The notes: generated by a model from the sequence alone, not told the origin. DNA of 64,000 nucleotides from Caryophanales bacterium UBA5026 (GCA_002416285.1 DICM01000035.1:7659-71658), one strand, 5' to 3'; positions 8,746 to 17,635 are shown, counted from the first letter of the stretch. Numbers and translations are program-made.

Positions 8746-9513
8746 ATGACTGATTTGGAAAAGATAAACAAATTAAGTAGAATGTATCAAAAGGAAGGAG
8801 AAATGTCTAAGATCATTGATATTCATTGCACAAATGTAGATGGTAACAATAGAACAATTGCTACAAATTATATGGGAAGTGAACAAAATGTTTCTTATAT
8901 ATTTGACACCACAAAAGAAGATACTAGAAAGATTGTAACGGAAATTTGTGGAATGTACATTGGTCTTACGCCAGGGTTAAATGAATTATTATATGGTGAG
9001 GAATTAGAGTATGGAGATGAGAAAAAAGAATCTGAGTTTTTTCTTAATGAAACAAACGCAGATGGGAATGTCATCTCACAATTATGTGTACATAATTTAA
9101 ATTTGCCAAAAATAATAACTACCAGTGAGAGTTTCATCTCAAAAAAACCGAATGGGATTTGTTCAGACATAAATACTTACAATGAAATTTATCAAAGAAA
9201 TAAGCGAAATATTGCTATTTTACAACGAGCTAATGCTATAAATTATAATTATAATAACCGTTTGTTAGAAATTTTTCATCTATTAGAAGAAAGTAGTTTA
9301 ATACAATTTGTTAATGAACTTACAGTAGAAAGAATAGCACAGTTGGAAGATCTTGATTTAACTAGAAGAGAAGAGATTAAATTACAAGCGGCACTTTATT
9401 ATGCATCAATTAGTAAGGAATTACTAATCCGTTCAATTTTAGAACAATTAAATCCGGAAGACGTTTATCAAGGTATAGGGAAAAATATTCAAAAAAGATT
9501 AAAAAGAAAGTAA
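8746..9513 (+). CDS. Hypothetical protein, 255 residues
   Basis: No family was recognised. No signal peptide or membrane segment is visible, so the product is probably cytosolic. The first 150 residues are mixed alpha/beta with an acidic patch (GEELEYGDEKKESEF). The rest is helical and ends in a basic tail (GKNIQKRLKRK). ATG 8746 follows GAGGGAG at a loose spacing. The gene has its own promoter and terminator, so it appears to be a single transcription unit between the GH31 gene and the leuS T-box. Codon use resembles the neighbouring core genes. It is probably real, because of the length and the flanking signals. Confidence 0.65.
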   Translation: MTDLEKINKLSRMYQKEGEMSKIIDIHCTNVDGNNRTIATNYMGSEQNVSYIFDTTKEDTRKIVTEICGMYIGLTPGLNELLYGEELEYGDEKKESEFFLNETNADGNVISQLCVHNLNLPKIITTSESFISKKPNGICSDINTYNEIYQRNKRNIAILQRANAINYNYNNRLLEIFHLLEESSLIQFVNELTVERIAQLEDLDLTRREEIKLQAALYYASISKELLIRSILEQLNPEDVYQGIGKNIQKRLKRK

Positions 9514-9521
9514 CGGATGAT

Positions 9522-9550
9522 AAAAAATAGTTGAAATATACTATTTTTTG
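9522..9550 (+). terminator. Terminator after the 255-residue gene
   Basis: AAAAAATAGT pairs with ACTATTTTTT around an 8-nt loop. The right side of this hairpin overlaps the promoter of the T-box transcript. Confidence 0.8.
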
Positions 9551-9559
9551 TTATACAAT
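9531..9559 (+). promoter_or_regulatory. Promoter of the leuS T-box transcript
   Basis: TTGAAA, a 17-nt spacer and TACAAT. A start near 9566 would include the complete T-box stem I. Confidence 0.7.
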
Positions 9560-9565
9560 GTATAT

Positions 9566-9776
9566 AGTTTTTTAAGACGAAGAAAAAGAGTAGTAATCTT
9601 TCATTCCTTAAACAGAGACAAAGTGGTTGGTGAAAACTTTGAAGGGAAAAAGATGAACTTGCTTTGGAGTTCTAGTAATAGCGTGTACTCGCGTTAAGAG
9701 TTAAAGTTGCATAAAGTATTATGAATTAAGGTGGTACCGCGGAATCATTCGTCCTTAAACATAATACTTTTTTGTG
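9566..9776 (+). ncRNA. T-box leader, leucine (CUU specifier)
   Basis: Classic T-box riboswitch that senses uncharged tRNA. The conserved T-box sequence AAGGTGGTACCGCGGAA is at 9728-9744. Stem I shows the AGAGA and GGTTGGTGAAA distal elements. Its specifier strand reads GAA-CTT-GC, with CTT (Leu) at 9658-9660, matching the downstream leuS. The terminator forms between AAAGTATTATG (9713-9723) and CATAATACTTT (9760-9770) plus T residues. The T-box bases compete with it to form the antiterminator. Low charging of tRNA-Leu (anticodon GAG or similar) should allow read-through into the membrane-protein gene and leuS. Confidence 0.95.
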
Positions 9777-9791
9777 CATTAAGGAGGATTT

Positions 9792-10142
9792 ATGAGAGAG
9801 TTAATGATTTCAATGATTGTGTTTCTAATTATCTACTGTTTTTATTATTTATTTGTAATTAAAAGAAAAAGAAAGTTAGAACAATTTAAGAAGAATATTT
9901 ATGTTCTATATTTGGTCAATACATATGGTATTGATTTAAATAAAATTTCATTTAAAAATTTAGCAAAAGCGATAGCAGTGTCTAATGCTTTTATTATCGC
10001 ACTTACTTTATTTGCGATCAGTGCAATTCCGAACTTCATTTTAAAAATGATAAGTGGATTTTTGTTACTGATTCCATTTCAATTCTTTATCTATCATCTA
10101 ATTGGTAAAACTTATCAAAAGAAATTAAAAAACAATTTATAA
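9792..10142 (+). CDS. Small membrane protein between T-box and leuS
   Basis: 116 residues. A hydrophobic segment covers about 4-23, then basic KRKRK. A soluble stretch with YLVNTYGIDLNKISFKNLAK follows, then two more membrane segments (about 62-85 and 88-106) and a basic tail. The layout suggests three membrane passes. I know similar short proteins from Bacillota genomes only as conserved unknowns. AAGGAGG at 9781-9787 is a strong ribosome site. The gene lies under T-box control and 15 nt before leuS, so its expression should rise when leucyl-tRNA is scarce. A role in leucine or peptide uptake, or none linked to leucine, is possible. Confidence 0.75.
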   Translation: MRELMISMIVFLIIYCFYYLFVIKRKRKLEQFKKNIYVLYLVNTYGIDLNKISFKNLAKAIAVSNAFIIALTLFAISAIPNFILKMISGFLLLIPFQFFIYHLIGKTYQKKLKNNL

Positions 10143-10157
10143 TTTAGGAGGATTAAT

Positions 10158-12551
10158 ATGTATAATTTTAAAAATATAGAAGAAAAATGGCAAAGATACT
10201 GGGAAGAAAATGACACATTTAAAACAGATATTTATGATTTTAGTAAACCAAAGTATTATGTTTTGGATATGTTTCCATATCCATCAGGACAGGGATTGCA
10301 TGTTGGACATGTAGAAGGTTATACAGGAACAGATATTATGGCCCGTATGAAAAGAATGCAAGGATATAATGTACTACATCCTATGGGATTTGATTCCTTT
10401 GGATTACCAGCAGAGCAATATGCGATTAAAACTGGTAATCATCCAGAGGGGTTTACATTGAAAAATATTGAAACCTATAAACGCCAATTGAAAATCTTAG
10501 GACTTTCTTATGATTGGTCAAAAGAATTATCCACTTGTGACCCCAAATTTTATAAATGGACGCAGTGGATTTTCACAAAACTTTATAAAGATGGTTTAGC
10601 CAGAAATATAAATATGCCAGTAAATTGGTGTGAGGAACTTGGGTGTGTATTATCGAATGATGAAGTTATCGATGGAAAAAGTGAACGTGGAGGTTTTCCG
10701 GTCGTTAGAAAAAATATGAAACAGTGGGTTTTAGATATCCCATCTTATGCAGATAAGTTAATTGAGGGACTAAATGACATCGATTGGCCAGAATCAACAA
10801 AAGAAATGCAACGTAATTGGATTGGAAAGTCAGTAGGAGCTCATGTTAATTTTAAAATAGCTGAGCAGAATGAAATATTTACTGTATTTACAACGAGAGC
10901 AGATACTTTATTTGGAGCTACCTACTGTGTACTATCTCCTGAGCATGCCTTAGTAGATCAAATTACAACATCAGAGCAAAAAAAGGTTGTTGATGAATAT
11001 AAAAAATGGTGTGCAACAAAAACAGACTTGGAACGAACAGAATTAAACAAGGAGAAAACAGGAGTATTTACAGGAGCTTATGCAATTAATCCTGTTAATG
11101 ACAAAAAAATTCCGATTTGGATTGCTGATTATGTTTTATCTACTTATGGAACGGGCGCTATTATGGCAGTACCCGCTCATGATGAACGTGATTATGCATT
11201 TGCCAAAAAATTTGATTTAGATATTGTTCCCATTATAGAATGCGAAAGCATAGAAAATGAAGCATATGTTGGAGATGGAATTCACATTAATTCTGGATTC
11301 TTAAACGGTCTTGGAAAAGAAGAAGCAATTTCCAAAATGATATCGTGGTTAGAAGATAAGAAAATTGGAACAAAAAAAATAAACTATCGATTACGCGAGT
11401 GGATATTTGCACGTCAACGATACTGGGGAGAACCAATACCTATTGTTTACATGGAAGATGGTACAGAACAGATTTTAGAAACAAAAGATCTTCCGCTTGT
11501 GTTACCAAGTTTGGAAGATTATAGTCCAAGTAAAACAGGTGCATCACCACTTGAAAAAGCGACTGATTGGGTAAATGTTTCTATTGGTGGCAAAAAGGGT
11601 AAGCGTGAGACTAGCACCATGCCAGGAGCTGCAGGATCTAGTTGGTATTTCTTACGTTATATTGATCCCAATAATGACAGGAATATTGCTGATGAAAAAT
11701 TATTAAAGCATTGGATGCCGGTTGATTTATATGTAGGCGGTCCAGAACATGCTGTTGGGCACTTATTATATTCTCGTTTTTGGAATCGTTATTTGTACGA
11801 AAAAGGTTATGCTCCAACCGCAGAACCATTTAAAAAATTATGTCATCAAGGTATGATTTTAGGATCAAATGGTGAAAAGATGAGTAAAAGTAAAGGCAAC
11901 GTTGTAAACCCTGATGATATGGTAAATAATTATGGAGCAGATGCGCTTCGCCTTTATGAGATGTTTATGGGACCAATTGAATCTGCTAAACCATGGGATC
12001 CTAACGGTATTGAAGGATCTAAAAAGTTTTTGGACCGCGTATGGAGATTGTTTATAGAAGAGGATCGAATTACTGAAGAAGAAAATAAAAATCTCGAAAA
12101 AATTTATCATCAAACAGTTAAGAAGGTTACAGAAGACTATGAACAAATGCAGTTTAATACAGCTATTAGTCAGATTATGATTTTTATCAACGCTGCTTAT
12201 AAAGAAGAAAAAATACCAATTACTTATGCAGTAGGGGTTATAAAATTATTAAATCCAATTGCTCCACATATAACAGAAGAAATGTGGAGTAAATTGGGAA
12301 ATTCAAATGCGATAGCTTATGCCTCTTGGCCAACATATGATGAAGAAAAAACACAAGATGAGACTTTTGAACTAATTGTTCAGGTAAATGGAAAAGTTCG
12401 TGGAAAAATGACAGTTAATTCAGACACAACCGAAGAAGAAATGAAAGCACTTGCTCGTACTATCGACAATGTGAATAAATTTTTAGAGGGACATGAAATT
12501 ATAAAAGTCATTACCATTCCAAAAAGATTAGTAAATATTGTAATAAAATAA
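10158..12551 (+). CDS. leuS: Leucyl-tRNA synthetase
   Basis: 797 residues, class I synthetase that charges tRNA-Leu. The HIGH-type motif is in YPSGQGLHVGH, and KMSKS is in GEKMSKSKGNVV. The CP1 editing domain is present, with YGTGAIMAVPAHDERD and its conserved Asp. The tRNA-binding C-terminal domain ends the protein. The length fits bacterial LeuRS (about 800-860). AGGAGG lies just before ATG 10158. It is regulated by the upstream T-box with a CUU specifier, which matches the product. Confidence 0.98.
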   Translation: MYNFKNIEEKWQRYWEENDTFKTDIYDFSKPKYYVLDMFPYPSGQGLHVGHVEGYTGTDIMARMKRMQGYNVLHPMGFDSFGLPAEQYAIKTGNHPEGFTLKNIETYKRQLKILGLSYDWSKELSTCDPKFYKWTQWIFTKLYKDGLARNINMPVNWCEELGCVLSNDEVIDGKSERGGFPVVRKNMKQWVLDIPSYADKLIEGLNDIDWPESTKEMQRNWIGKSVGAHVNFKIAEQNEIFTVFTTRADTLFGATYCVLSPEHALVDQITTSEQKKVVDEYKKWCATKTDLERTELNKEKTGVFTGAYAINPVNDKKIPIWIADYVLSTYGTGAIMAVPAHDERDYAFAKKFDLDIVPIIECESIENEAYVGDGIHINSGFLNGLGKEEAISKMISWLEDKKIGTKKINYRLREWIFARQRYWGEPIPIVYMEDGTEQILETKDLPLVLPSLEDYSPSKTGASPLEKATDWVNVSIGGKKGKRETSTMPGAAGSSWYFLRYIDPNNDRNIADEKLLKHWMPVDLYVGGPEHAVGHLLYSRFWNRYLYEKGYAPTAEPFKKLCHQGMILGSNGEKMSKSKGNVVNPDDMVNNYGADALRLYEMFMGPIESAKPWDPNGIEGSKKFLDRVWRLFIEEDRITEEENKNLEKIYHQTVKKVTEDYEQMQFNTAISQIMIFINAAYKEEKIPITYAVGVIKLLNPIAPHITEEMWSKLGNSNAIAYASWPTYDEEKTQDETFELIVQVNGKVRGKMTVNSDTTEEEMKALARTIDNVNKFLEGHEIIKVITIPKRLVNIVIK

Positions 12552-12555
12552 CAGA

Positions 12556-12587
12556 CTGTTAATGAAAAACTCATTAGCAGTTTTTTT
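12556..12587 (+). terminator. Terminator after leuS
   Basis: CTGTTAATGA pairs with TCATTAGCAG (one G-U pair) around AAAAC, followed by seven T. Confidence 0.9.
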
Positions 12588-12623
12588 CTAATTTGACAAT
12601 TAATTGAAATAGTGATACTTTAA

Positions 12624-12641
12624 CCTCCCATGTTAGGAGGG
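12624..12641 (+). promoter_or_regulatory. Hairpin that masks a Shine-Dalgarno sequence
   Basis: CCTCCC, loop ATGTTA, then GGAGGG. The right arm is the ribosome site of the ligase gene at 12647, so the hairpin would block initiation in any transcript that contains both arms. TTGACA at 12593-12598 lies upstream, but its -10 is poor, so I cannot tell whether the normal transcript includes the left arm. Confidence 0.5.
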
Positions 12642-12646
12642 ATTTT

Positions 12647-14422
12647 ATGGGTAAAGAATATAAAAATATAAAAGAAATGTTAAATAACTCAGCAGTAAAA
12701 TATAAAGATAAAACAGCATTCATCGATATTAATGAGAATGATAAGTTAGTTTATATTACTTATGGAAAGTTGAAAGAAGATTTAGATGCTCTTGGTACTG
12801 GAATGCGGGTACTAGGGTTAGACAAAAACAAAGTTGTTATCATTGGTAGGAATCGCTATCATTGGGCATTGTCGTTTTTAGCAAGTACTTGCAGTAATGG
12901 TATTACGGTTCCCCTTGATAAGGAATTACCAGATAACGAAATTCAAAAATGCATTAATCGTGTAGAAGCAGACACCATTATTTATTCTTCTGAATTTGAA
13001 CAAAGAATTGAAGATATGAGTAAAAATATATGCATTAAAAATTTTATATCAATGGATAGCAAAGAGTTATGTTCCGAAGAAATTATAAAAGTTGAAAAAG
13101 AAGAAACCGTCAAAAAGAACTACTATGATATTGATCAAACAAACAATAATAAAAAACTATCGCTTGAAGAAATCATAGCGATAGGGAAAGAAGAAATAGC
13201 GAAAGGAAATCGTGATTATATCGATCAAGCAATTGATAATGATAAAGTGTTTGAACTTTTATTTACTTCTGGGACTACAAGTGATCCAAAAATTCCTATG
13301 CTATCCCAAACAAATGTTATTAGTAATGTCAATAAAGCTATAAGAAGAATTAAAATATCAAATAAAGATGTATTACTATCAGTATTGCCACTTCATCACA
13401 CTTTTGAAAATACATGTGGATTAATCGCACCACTTTCAAGAGGAGCAGCAATTGGGTATAACGCTTCATTAAAAAATGTCATTAAGAATATGCAACAAAT
13501 AAAACCGTCAATCATGTTGGTTGTTCCTAGATTTTTAGAACTTTTTGTTACTAAAATGGAGAAAACAATTGAAAAAAATGAGCAAACCAAAGAATTTAGT
13601 AAAGCTGTGAAAATTGCAAAATTTTTCCCTAATAGCATCAAAAGAATTGTCTTCTTTAGAAAAATGCATAAAGCATTTGGTGGAAGAATGCGAATGTTTT
13701 TAGTCGGTGCGTCTGCTATGAATCCAAAAGATGCAGAGCACATGCGTAAAATAGGAATTATTACACTCCAAGGATATGGAATGACCGAATGTTCTCCAAT
13801 TATTACATTAAATAGTGAAAAGCATTTTAGAGATTATTCTGTAGGTTATGTCTTAGAGGGAACCACCGTAAAAATTGATAGGCCAGATAAAAATGGAATT
13901 GGTGAGATTTTAGTAAAAGGTCCTCAAGTAATGAAGGGGTATTACAAAAATGAAGAAGCAACCAAAGCGGTTATGACAGAAGATGGTTTCTTACGTACAG
14001 GTGATTTAGGGTATTTTACGAAACATCGTTTTTTAGTTATCACTGGAAGATGTAAAAATATGATTTTAGGATCAAATGGTGAAAATATTTATCCGGAAGA
14101 TATTGAGTCATTGCTTAGGAAGAATAAATCTATTGTGAAGGAAACATTTGTACATGCTGAAAATGAAGGTGCAAAAAATATGAAATTAATTGCAGAAGTT
14201 GTTTTGAGTGATGAAATTGCTAAAAAAATTATTAAGCACCCAGAGTATGATGAAGAAATTAAAAAGGTAATAAAAGATTATATTAATGAGATAAATAGTC
14301 AATTACCAGCTTTTAAACGAATTAATCAATTTCATACTTACACCGAGGAATTTCAAAAAACAACAACCTTGAAAATTCAACGAGAAAAGGTTCTTGAAAA
14401 GCAAAAAAATAAAAATAAATAA
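12647..14422 (+). CDS. Long-chain acyl-CoA ligase-like AMP-forming enzyme
   Basis: 591 residues of the ANL superfamily, which forms an acyl-adenylate and then a thioester. The P-loop is LLFTSGTTSDPK. Motif GYGMTECSP and the hinge/C-terminal motif TGDLGYF...TGRCKNMILGSNGENIYPEDIE are present. The family P-loop GTTGxPKG reads GTTSDPKIPM, a mild deviation. About 50 residues near 145-190 (Lys/Glu-rich) look like an insertion. No signal peptide; cytosolic or membrane-associated through substrate. It is monocistronic and its ribosome site lies in a hairpin. Long-chain fatty acid is the most likely substrate, by resemblance to FAA/FadD-type enzymes. Confidence 0.85.
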   Translation: MGKEYKNIKEMLNNSAVKYKDKTAFIDINENDKLVYITYGKLKEDLDALGTGMRVLGLDKNKVVIIGRNRYHWALSFLASTCSNGITVPLDKELPDNEIQKCINRVEADTIIYSSEFEQRIEDMSKNICIKNFISMDSKELCSEEIIKVEKEETVKKNYYDIDQTNNNKKLSLEEIIAIGKEEIAKGNRDYIDQAIDNDKVFELLFTSGTTSDPKIPMLSQTNVISNVNKAIRRIKISNKDVLLSVLPLHHTFENTCGLIAPLSRGAAIGYNASLKNVIKNMQQIKPSIMLVVPRFLELFVTKMEKTIEKNEQTKEFSKAVKIAKFFPNSIKRIVFFRKMHKAFGGRMRMFLVGASAMNPKDAEHMRKIGIITLQGYGMTECSPIITLNSEKHFRDYSVGYVLEGTTVKIDRPDKNGIGEILVKGPQVMKGYYKNEEATKAVMTEDGFLRTGDLGYFTKHRFLVITGRCKNMILGSNGENIYPEDIESLLRKNKSIVKETFVHAENEGAKNMKLIAEVVLSDEIAKKIIKHPEYDEEIKKVIKDYINEINSQLPAFKRINQFHTYTEEFQKTTTLKIQREKVLEKQKNKNK

Positions 14423-14433
14423 GTAATTATTAT

Positions 14434-14461
14434 AAAAGTAAGAATTAATTCTTACTTTTTG
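14434..14461 (+). terminator. Terminator after the acyl-CoA ligase gene
   Basis: AAAAGTAAGAA pairs perfectly with TTCTTACTTTT around a TTAA loop, followed by T. Confidence 0.85.
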
Positions 14462-14477
14462 TATTTTTTTTAGATTA

Positions 14478-14486
14478 TGTTATAAT
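14478..14486 (+). promoter_or_regulatory. Extended -10 promoter of trmB
   Basis: TGTTATAAT is an extended -10 element 27 nt before the start. Confidence 0.6.
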
Positions 14487-14512
14487 AATGAAATAGAGAA
14501 AGTAGGAAATTT

Positions 14513-15142
14513 ATGCGGTTAAAACATATCAAAGGATCAGAAGAGACAATTAAAAAATCTCCATATGTTGTTATTGATCCAGAGAAACATCGTGGAAAAT
14601 GGAATAACATATTTGAAAATACTAATCCAATTAAAATTGAAATTGGGATGGGAAAAGGAAACTTTATTATTGAGAATGCATTAAGATATCCAAATATCAA
14701 TTTCATTGGTATTGATAAATATCCTAGTGTTCTAATTAAAGCAACGGAACGATTAGAAAATATTGAAATCCCAAATCTTAGATTACTATGTACCGATGCA
14801 TCTAGTATTGGAACAATGTTTGATCATGAAATAGACACCGTTTATCTAAATTTTTCCGATCCATGGCCGAAAAACAGACATGAGAGAAGACGACTTACAA
14901 GCTTTCCTTTTTTGGAAAAGTATGAACTGTTATTCAAAGAGAAATCTCATATTACATTCAAGACGGACAATCGTCTCTTGTTCGAATTTTCTCTAATTTC
15001 CGTAACTGAATTTGGATATCATTTGAAAAAGGTCTGTTTAGATCTTTATCAAGAATTGCCTGAAGACAATATTCCGACAGAATATGAACGTAAATTTGCT
15101 AGTAAAGGCTATCCAATTTACTTATTAGATGCTGAAAAATAA
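14513..15142 (+). CDS. trmB: tRNA (guanine-N7)-methyltransferase
   Basis: 209 residues. It forms m7G46 in the variable loop of tRNA using SAM. The glycine loop is IEIGMGKGNFI and the family signature is NFSDPWPKNRHERRRL. The aromatic N-terminal start VVIDPEKHRGKW and the conserved acidic C-terminal EYERKF also fit. Normal length. The ribosome site is weak to moderate (GTAGGAAA). It stands alone, with a terminator before it and a new promoter after it. Confidence 0.96.
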   Translation: MRLKHIKGSEETIKKSPYVVIDPEKHRGKWNNIFENTNPIKIEIGMGKGNFIIENALRYPNINFIGIDKYPSVLIKATERLENIEIPNLRLLCTDASSIGTMFDHEIDTVYLNFSDPWPKNRHERRRLTSFPFLEKYELLFKEKSHITFKTDNRLLFEFSLISVTEFGYHLKKVCLDLYQELPEDNIPTEYERKFASKGYPIYLLDAEK

Positions 15143-15181
15143 GTAAAAAATCAAAAAACAGTTTCCATAGTGCTTGAAGTT

Positions 15182-15190
15182 TGATATAAT
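15182..15190 (+). promoter_or_regulatory. Extended -10 promoter of the envelope cluster
   Basis: TGATATAAT lies 18 nt before the lipoprotein ATG at 15208, with GGGGAG between. Confidence 0.6.
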
Positions 15191-15207
15191 TATGGGGAGT
15201 GATGAAT

Positions 15208-15810
15208 ATGAAAAAGAAAATGATACTCGTTTTCATGTTGTTATTTCTTATAACAGGTTGTACCGTTGTAAGAATTGATACTAACAGCATTGATAACATC
15301 GTATCTGTCATTTTATCGAAAGATAATAAATTATATAATCGTGTTGGAAAAGGATATAAGTATTATGTCCCAAGAAGTGTTTTATACATTGATACCAATG
15401 AATTAAACGATAAACTTTATTCAGATGGAAATTACTATTATCTGTATATTGATGCAGTAAGTTATTTCTATAAAAATAAAGTGGAGTATACAGAACGCGA
15501 TGATGTCTATTATTCAAAAAAGATTGAAGGAAATAAAGAGGGTTATCTAGAAATCGTTCAGGAAAGTGATAAATATAAAATTACATTTGTTTACAATTAT
15601 GCAAGAATTGAAGCTTTAGTTGATAAAAAGGATATTAATCAAGTGGTATTAAATGCTAGCTACATTTTATCAACTGTAAAGTTTAACGACAATGTAATTA
15701 AATTAATGCTGAATGAGGAATATTTCACAAATAAAGAAGAAAAATATGATAAGTTTGATAAGAAAGAGGAAACTACCACAGATGAACATGTGATAGGAGA
15801 AAGCGAATAA
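15208..15810 (+). CDS. Lipoprotein of the ISPVYG operon
   Basis: 200 residues. The signal peptide ends in LLFLITGC, a lipobox, so an anchored extracellular protein is predicted. The mature part is Tyr-, Asp- and Lys-rich with alternating strands (SDGNYYYLYIDAVSYFY) and ends in an acidic tail. I recognise no domain. ATG 15208 is chosen by the spacing from GGGGAG; ATG 15202 and GTG 15199 are too close. The gene is 9 nt before the acidic protein gene, and the whole set of four genes reads as one operon with a terminator after 17538. A cell-envelope role is inferred. Confidence 0.75.
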   Translation: MKKKMILVFMLLFLITGCTVVRIDTNSIDNIVSVILSKDNKLYNRVGKGYKYYVPRSVLYIDTNELNDKLYSDGNYYYLYIDAVSYFYKNKVEYTERDDVYYSKKIEGNKEGYLEIVQESDKYKITFVYNYARIEALVDKKDINQVVLNASYILSTVKFNDNVIKLMLNEEYFTNKEEKYDKFDKKEETTTDEHVIGESE

Positions 15811-15819
15811 GGTGATTAT

Positions 15820-16848
15820 ATGGGAATCTTAGAAAAATTTAAAAATCTTTTTACCGAAGAAATAGAAGAAGAAAATGTTCCAGTCAAGAGAGAACCAGTT
15901 GTTCCAAAGCGTGAAACGAGAACTGTTGAACCAATCGTACCAAAACGAACAGAACGTACTGAAACGGTAATTGAACGTGCAAATGATATTTTAGTGGAAA
16001 CAGAAGAGCCAGTAAAAGAAGAAAAGTTTGTATTTCCAGTTTACTTTGATGACAAAGACTTTGATGATTTAAAGAAACCAGAACCGAAAATAGAAAAAAA
16101 AGAACCAATTAAAGAACCAATAAAAGTGAAAGAACCTTATCAAGGTGCAAAGCCACAAATCGTCGTAGAATCAAAGAAGAATTTTACACCATCACCAATT
16201 ATTTCACCAGTATATGGAATCTTAGATAAAAATTATAAGAAGGAAGATATTGGAAAACGTGAAAAACCAAAAGTTGAGTATCATCGTAGAACAGAAAGAT
16301 TAACTGTAGATGACATTCGGAATAAAGCATTCGGAACACTTGAGGATGATTTGGAAACAAATTTATTTGAAACCAATTCAGAACCAGTGATGGAACCGAT
16401 TATCGATGATACTAAAGAAGCTTTAAATCTTCTTCAAGAATTAAATTTTGAAGAACAGGACATTCTTGTAAAAGAGCAAGAAGAGCAATTTGAAAGAGCA
16501 GAACGAGAATTTTTAAATATGGATACTACTGATGAGGAAAATGAAGAAAATGATTTGTTAGATCAAAATTTCGAGGACACTGAAATAGTAGAACCAGTAA
16601 AAATAGATCATGATTATGATACGGATACTGCTGAATTAGCTCGTCAATTAGAAGAGCAAAAAAGAAAATTGGAAGAAATAAACCAATTTATCAATGAATC
16701 TAAATTAGTAGAAGAAAAAGAGGAGACACGTGAAGAGAGACTTAACCAAAGTGAATCCCCTTCAGATGAAGATACAGAAGAGGCTTTAAATGAAAGTGAT
16801 TTGTTTAATTTGATTGATTCAATGTATGAACAAAAGGAGGATGAATAA
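15820..16848 (+). CDS. Acidic disordered protein with ISPVYG motif
   Basis: 342 residues, no signal peptide or membrane segment. It begins with the amphipathic GILEKFKNLFTEE. A Pro/Lys/Glu-rich low-complexity region (about 20-120) follows, then the conserved-looking FTPSPIISPVYGILDKNY (about 127-144), a basic patch, and a long acidic coiled-coil-like C-terminus (about 180-342). I have seen the F-x-PS-x-IISP-x-YG motif in Bacillota unknowns, but no function comes to mind. The small structured motif in a disordered protein suggests a scaffold or division/envelope adaptor. Its stop overlaps the DUF948-like start by one base. Confidence 0.75.
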   Translation: MGILEKFKNLFTEEIEEENVPVKREPVVPKRETRTVEPIVPKRTERTETVIERANDILVETEEPVKEEKFVFPVYFDDKDFDDLKKPEPKIEKKEPIKEPIKVKEPYQGAKPQIVVESKKNFTPSPIISPVYGILDKNYKKEDIGKREKPKVEYHRRTERLTVDDIRNKAFGTLEDDLETNLFETNSEPVMEPIIDDTKEALNLLQELNFEEQDILVKEQEEQFERAEREFLNMDTTDEENEENDLLDQNFEDTEIVEPVKIDHDYDTDTAELARQLEEQKRKLEEINQFINESKLVEEKEETREERLNQSESPSDEDTEEALNESDLFNLIDSMYEQKEDE

Positions 16849-17135
16849 TGGAGTGTCTAGGAACTGTATTTCCAGTTGTACTTTATGGATTAGGATCTAT
16901 ACTATTAGTAGTTTTGATTGTACTCGTATTTCGCCTTATGAAAACTTTAAAAAAAGTTGACCAAATCATCGATGATGTACAGTATAAATCGAGTAAGATT
17001 GATGGTGTATTTGACCTTGTTGCACAAGCGACAGACGCTGTTTCTATCCTTAGTAATAAGATAGTTGAGTCAACGGTTGGAGTGATATCTAGTTGGCTTT
17101 CAAAGAAAAAGAAAGGGAATGAAGAAAATGAGTAA
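16848..17135 (+). CDS. DUF948-like membrane protein
   Basis: 95 residues. A single membrane segment near residues 5-29 is followed by an amphipathic helix (LMKTLKKVDQIIDDVQYKSSKIDGVFDLV) and a basic tail. This is the layout of the DUF948/YtxG-type general stress proteins, which commonly neighbour YtxH genes, as here. ATG 16848 overlaps the previous stop (TAATG). The 3' end overlaps the next start by 8 nt, so translation is coupled. Membrane-associated, function not known in detail. Confidence 0.75.
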   Translation: MECLGTVFPVVLYGLGSILLVVLIVLVFRLMKTLKKVDQIIDDVQYKSSKIDGVFDLVAQATDAVSILSNKIVESTVGVISSWLSKKKKGNEENE

Positions 17136-17538
17136 GGACAAAAAAAGAGGTACAGGTAAATTACTTGCAGGATTAGCTATTGGAGCAGGACTAGGAGTTT
17201 TATTTGCTCCGAAAAAAGGTAGTGATACTAGAAAAGAATTGAAAGTGAAATTTGATGAATTACTACAAAAGGCAAAAGATCTTGATATGAAAGAAGTAAA
17301 GGAAAACATCGAGACAAAAATATTTGAATTAAAAGAACAGTTATCAGATCTTGATAAAGAAAAAGTATTGGAAATCGCAAAAAGAAAAGCGCGTGATATT
17401 CAGGATGCTGCAGAAGATTTAGTAGAATATGCAGTAGAAAAGGGAACACCAGTATTAGAAAGTACAGCTAATAGTGTTCGTGAAAAAGCAATTGTAGTTA
17501 CAAAAGAAATATTAAAAAAATTAGAAAAGGGAGAATAA
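17128..17538 (+). CDS. YtxH-like protein
   Basis: 136 residues. The N-terminal glycine-rich hydrophobic segment GKLLAGLAIGAGLGVLFAPKKGSDTRKEL is the YtxH signature. Long amphipathic helices with regular Lys/Glu patterns follow. Members are small membrane-associated stress proteins in Bacillota. Start ATG 17128 is preferred over ATG 17119, because AAAGGG at 17112-17117 is well spaced only for the former. It overlaps the DUF948-like gene. The stop codon is the loop of the terminator. Confidence 0.85.
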   Translation: MSKDKKRGTGKLLAGLAIGAGLGVLFAPKKGSDTRKELKVKFDELLQKAKDLDMKEVKENIETKIFELKEQLSDLDKEKVLEIAKRKARDIQDAAEDLVEYAVEKGTPVLESTANSVREKAIVVTKEILKKLEKGE

Positions 17539-17549
17539 TTCTTCTTTTT
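17525..17549 (+). terminator. Terminator at the end of the YtxH-like gene
   Basis: AAAAGGGAGAA pairs with TTCTTCTTTTT (two G-U pairs). The three-base loop is the TAA stop. Confidence 0.75.
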
Positions 17550-17606
17550 TAGTTATGAAAGAACCTTTTTAAACTTCATCCAACTAGTCGATAAAAATAT
17601 TGCCCA

Positions 17607-17635
17607 TTGATTACAAATAATGATTGTGTTATACT
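17607..17635 (+). promoter_or_regulatory. Promoter of the PAP2 gene
   Basis: TTGATT, a 17-nt spacer and TATACT lie 75 nt before the start. Confidence 0.65.
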
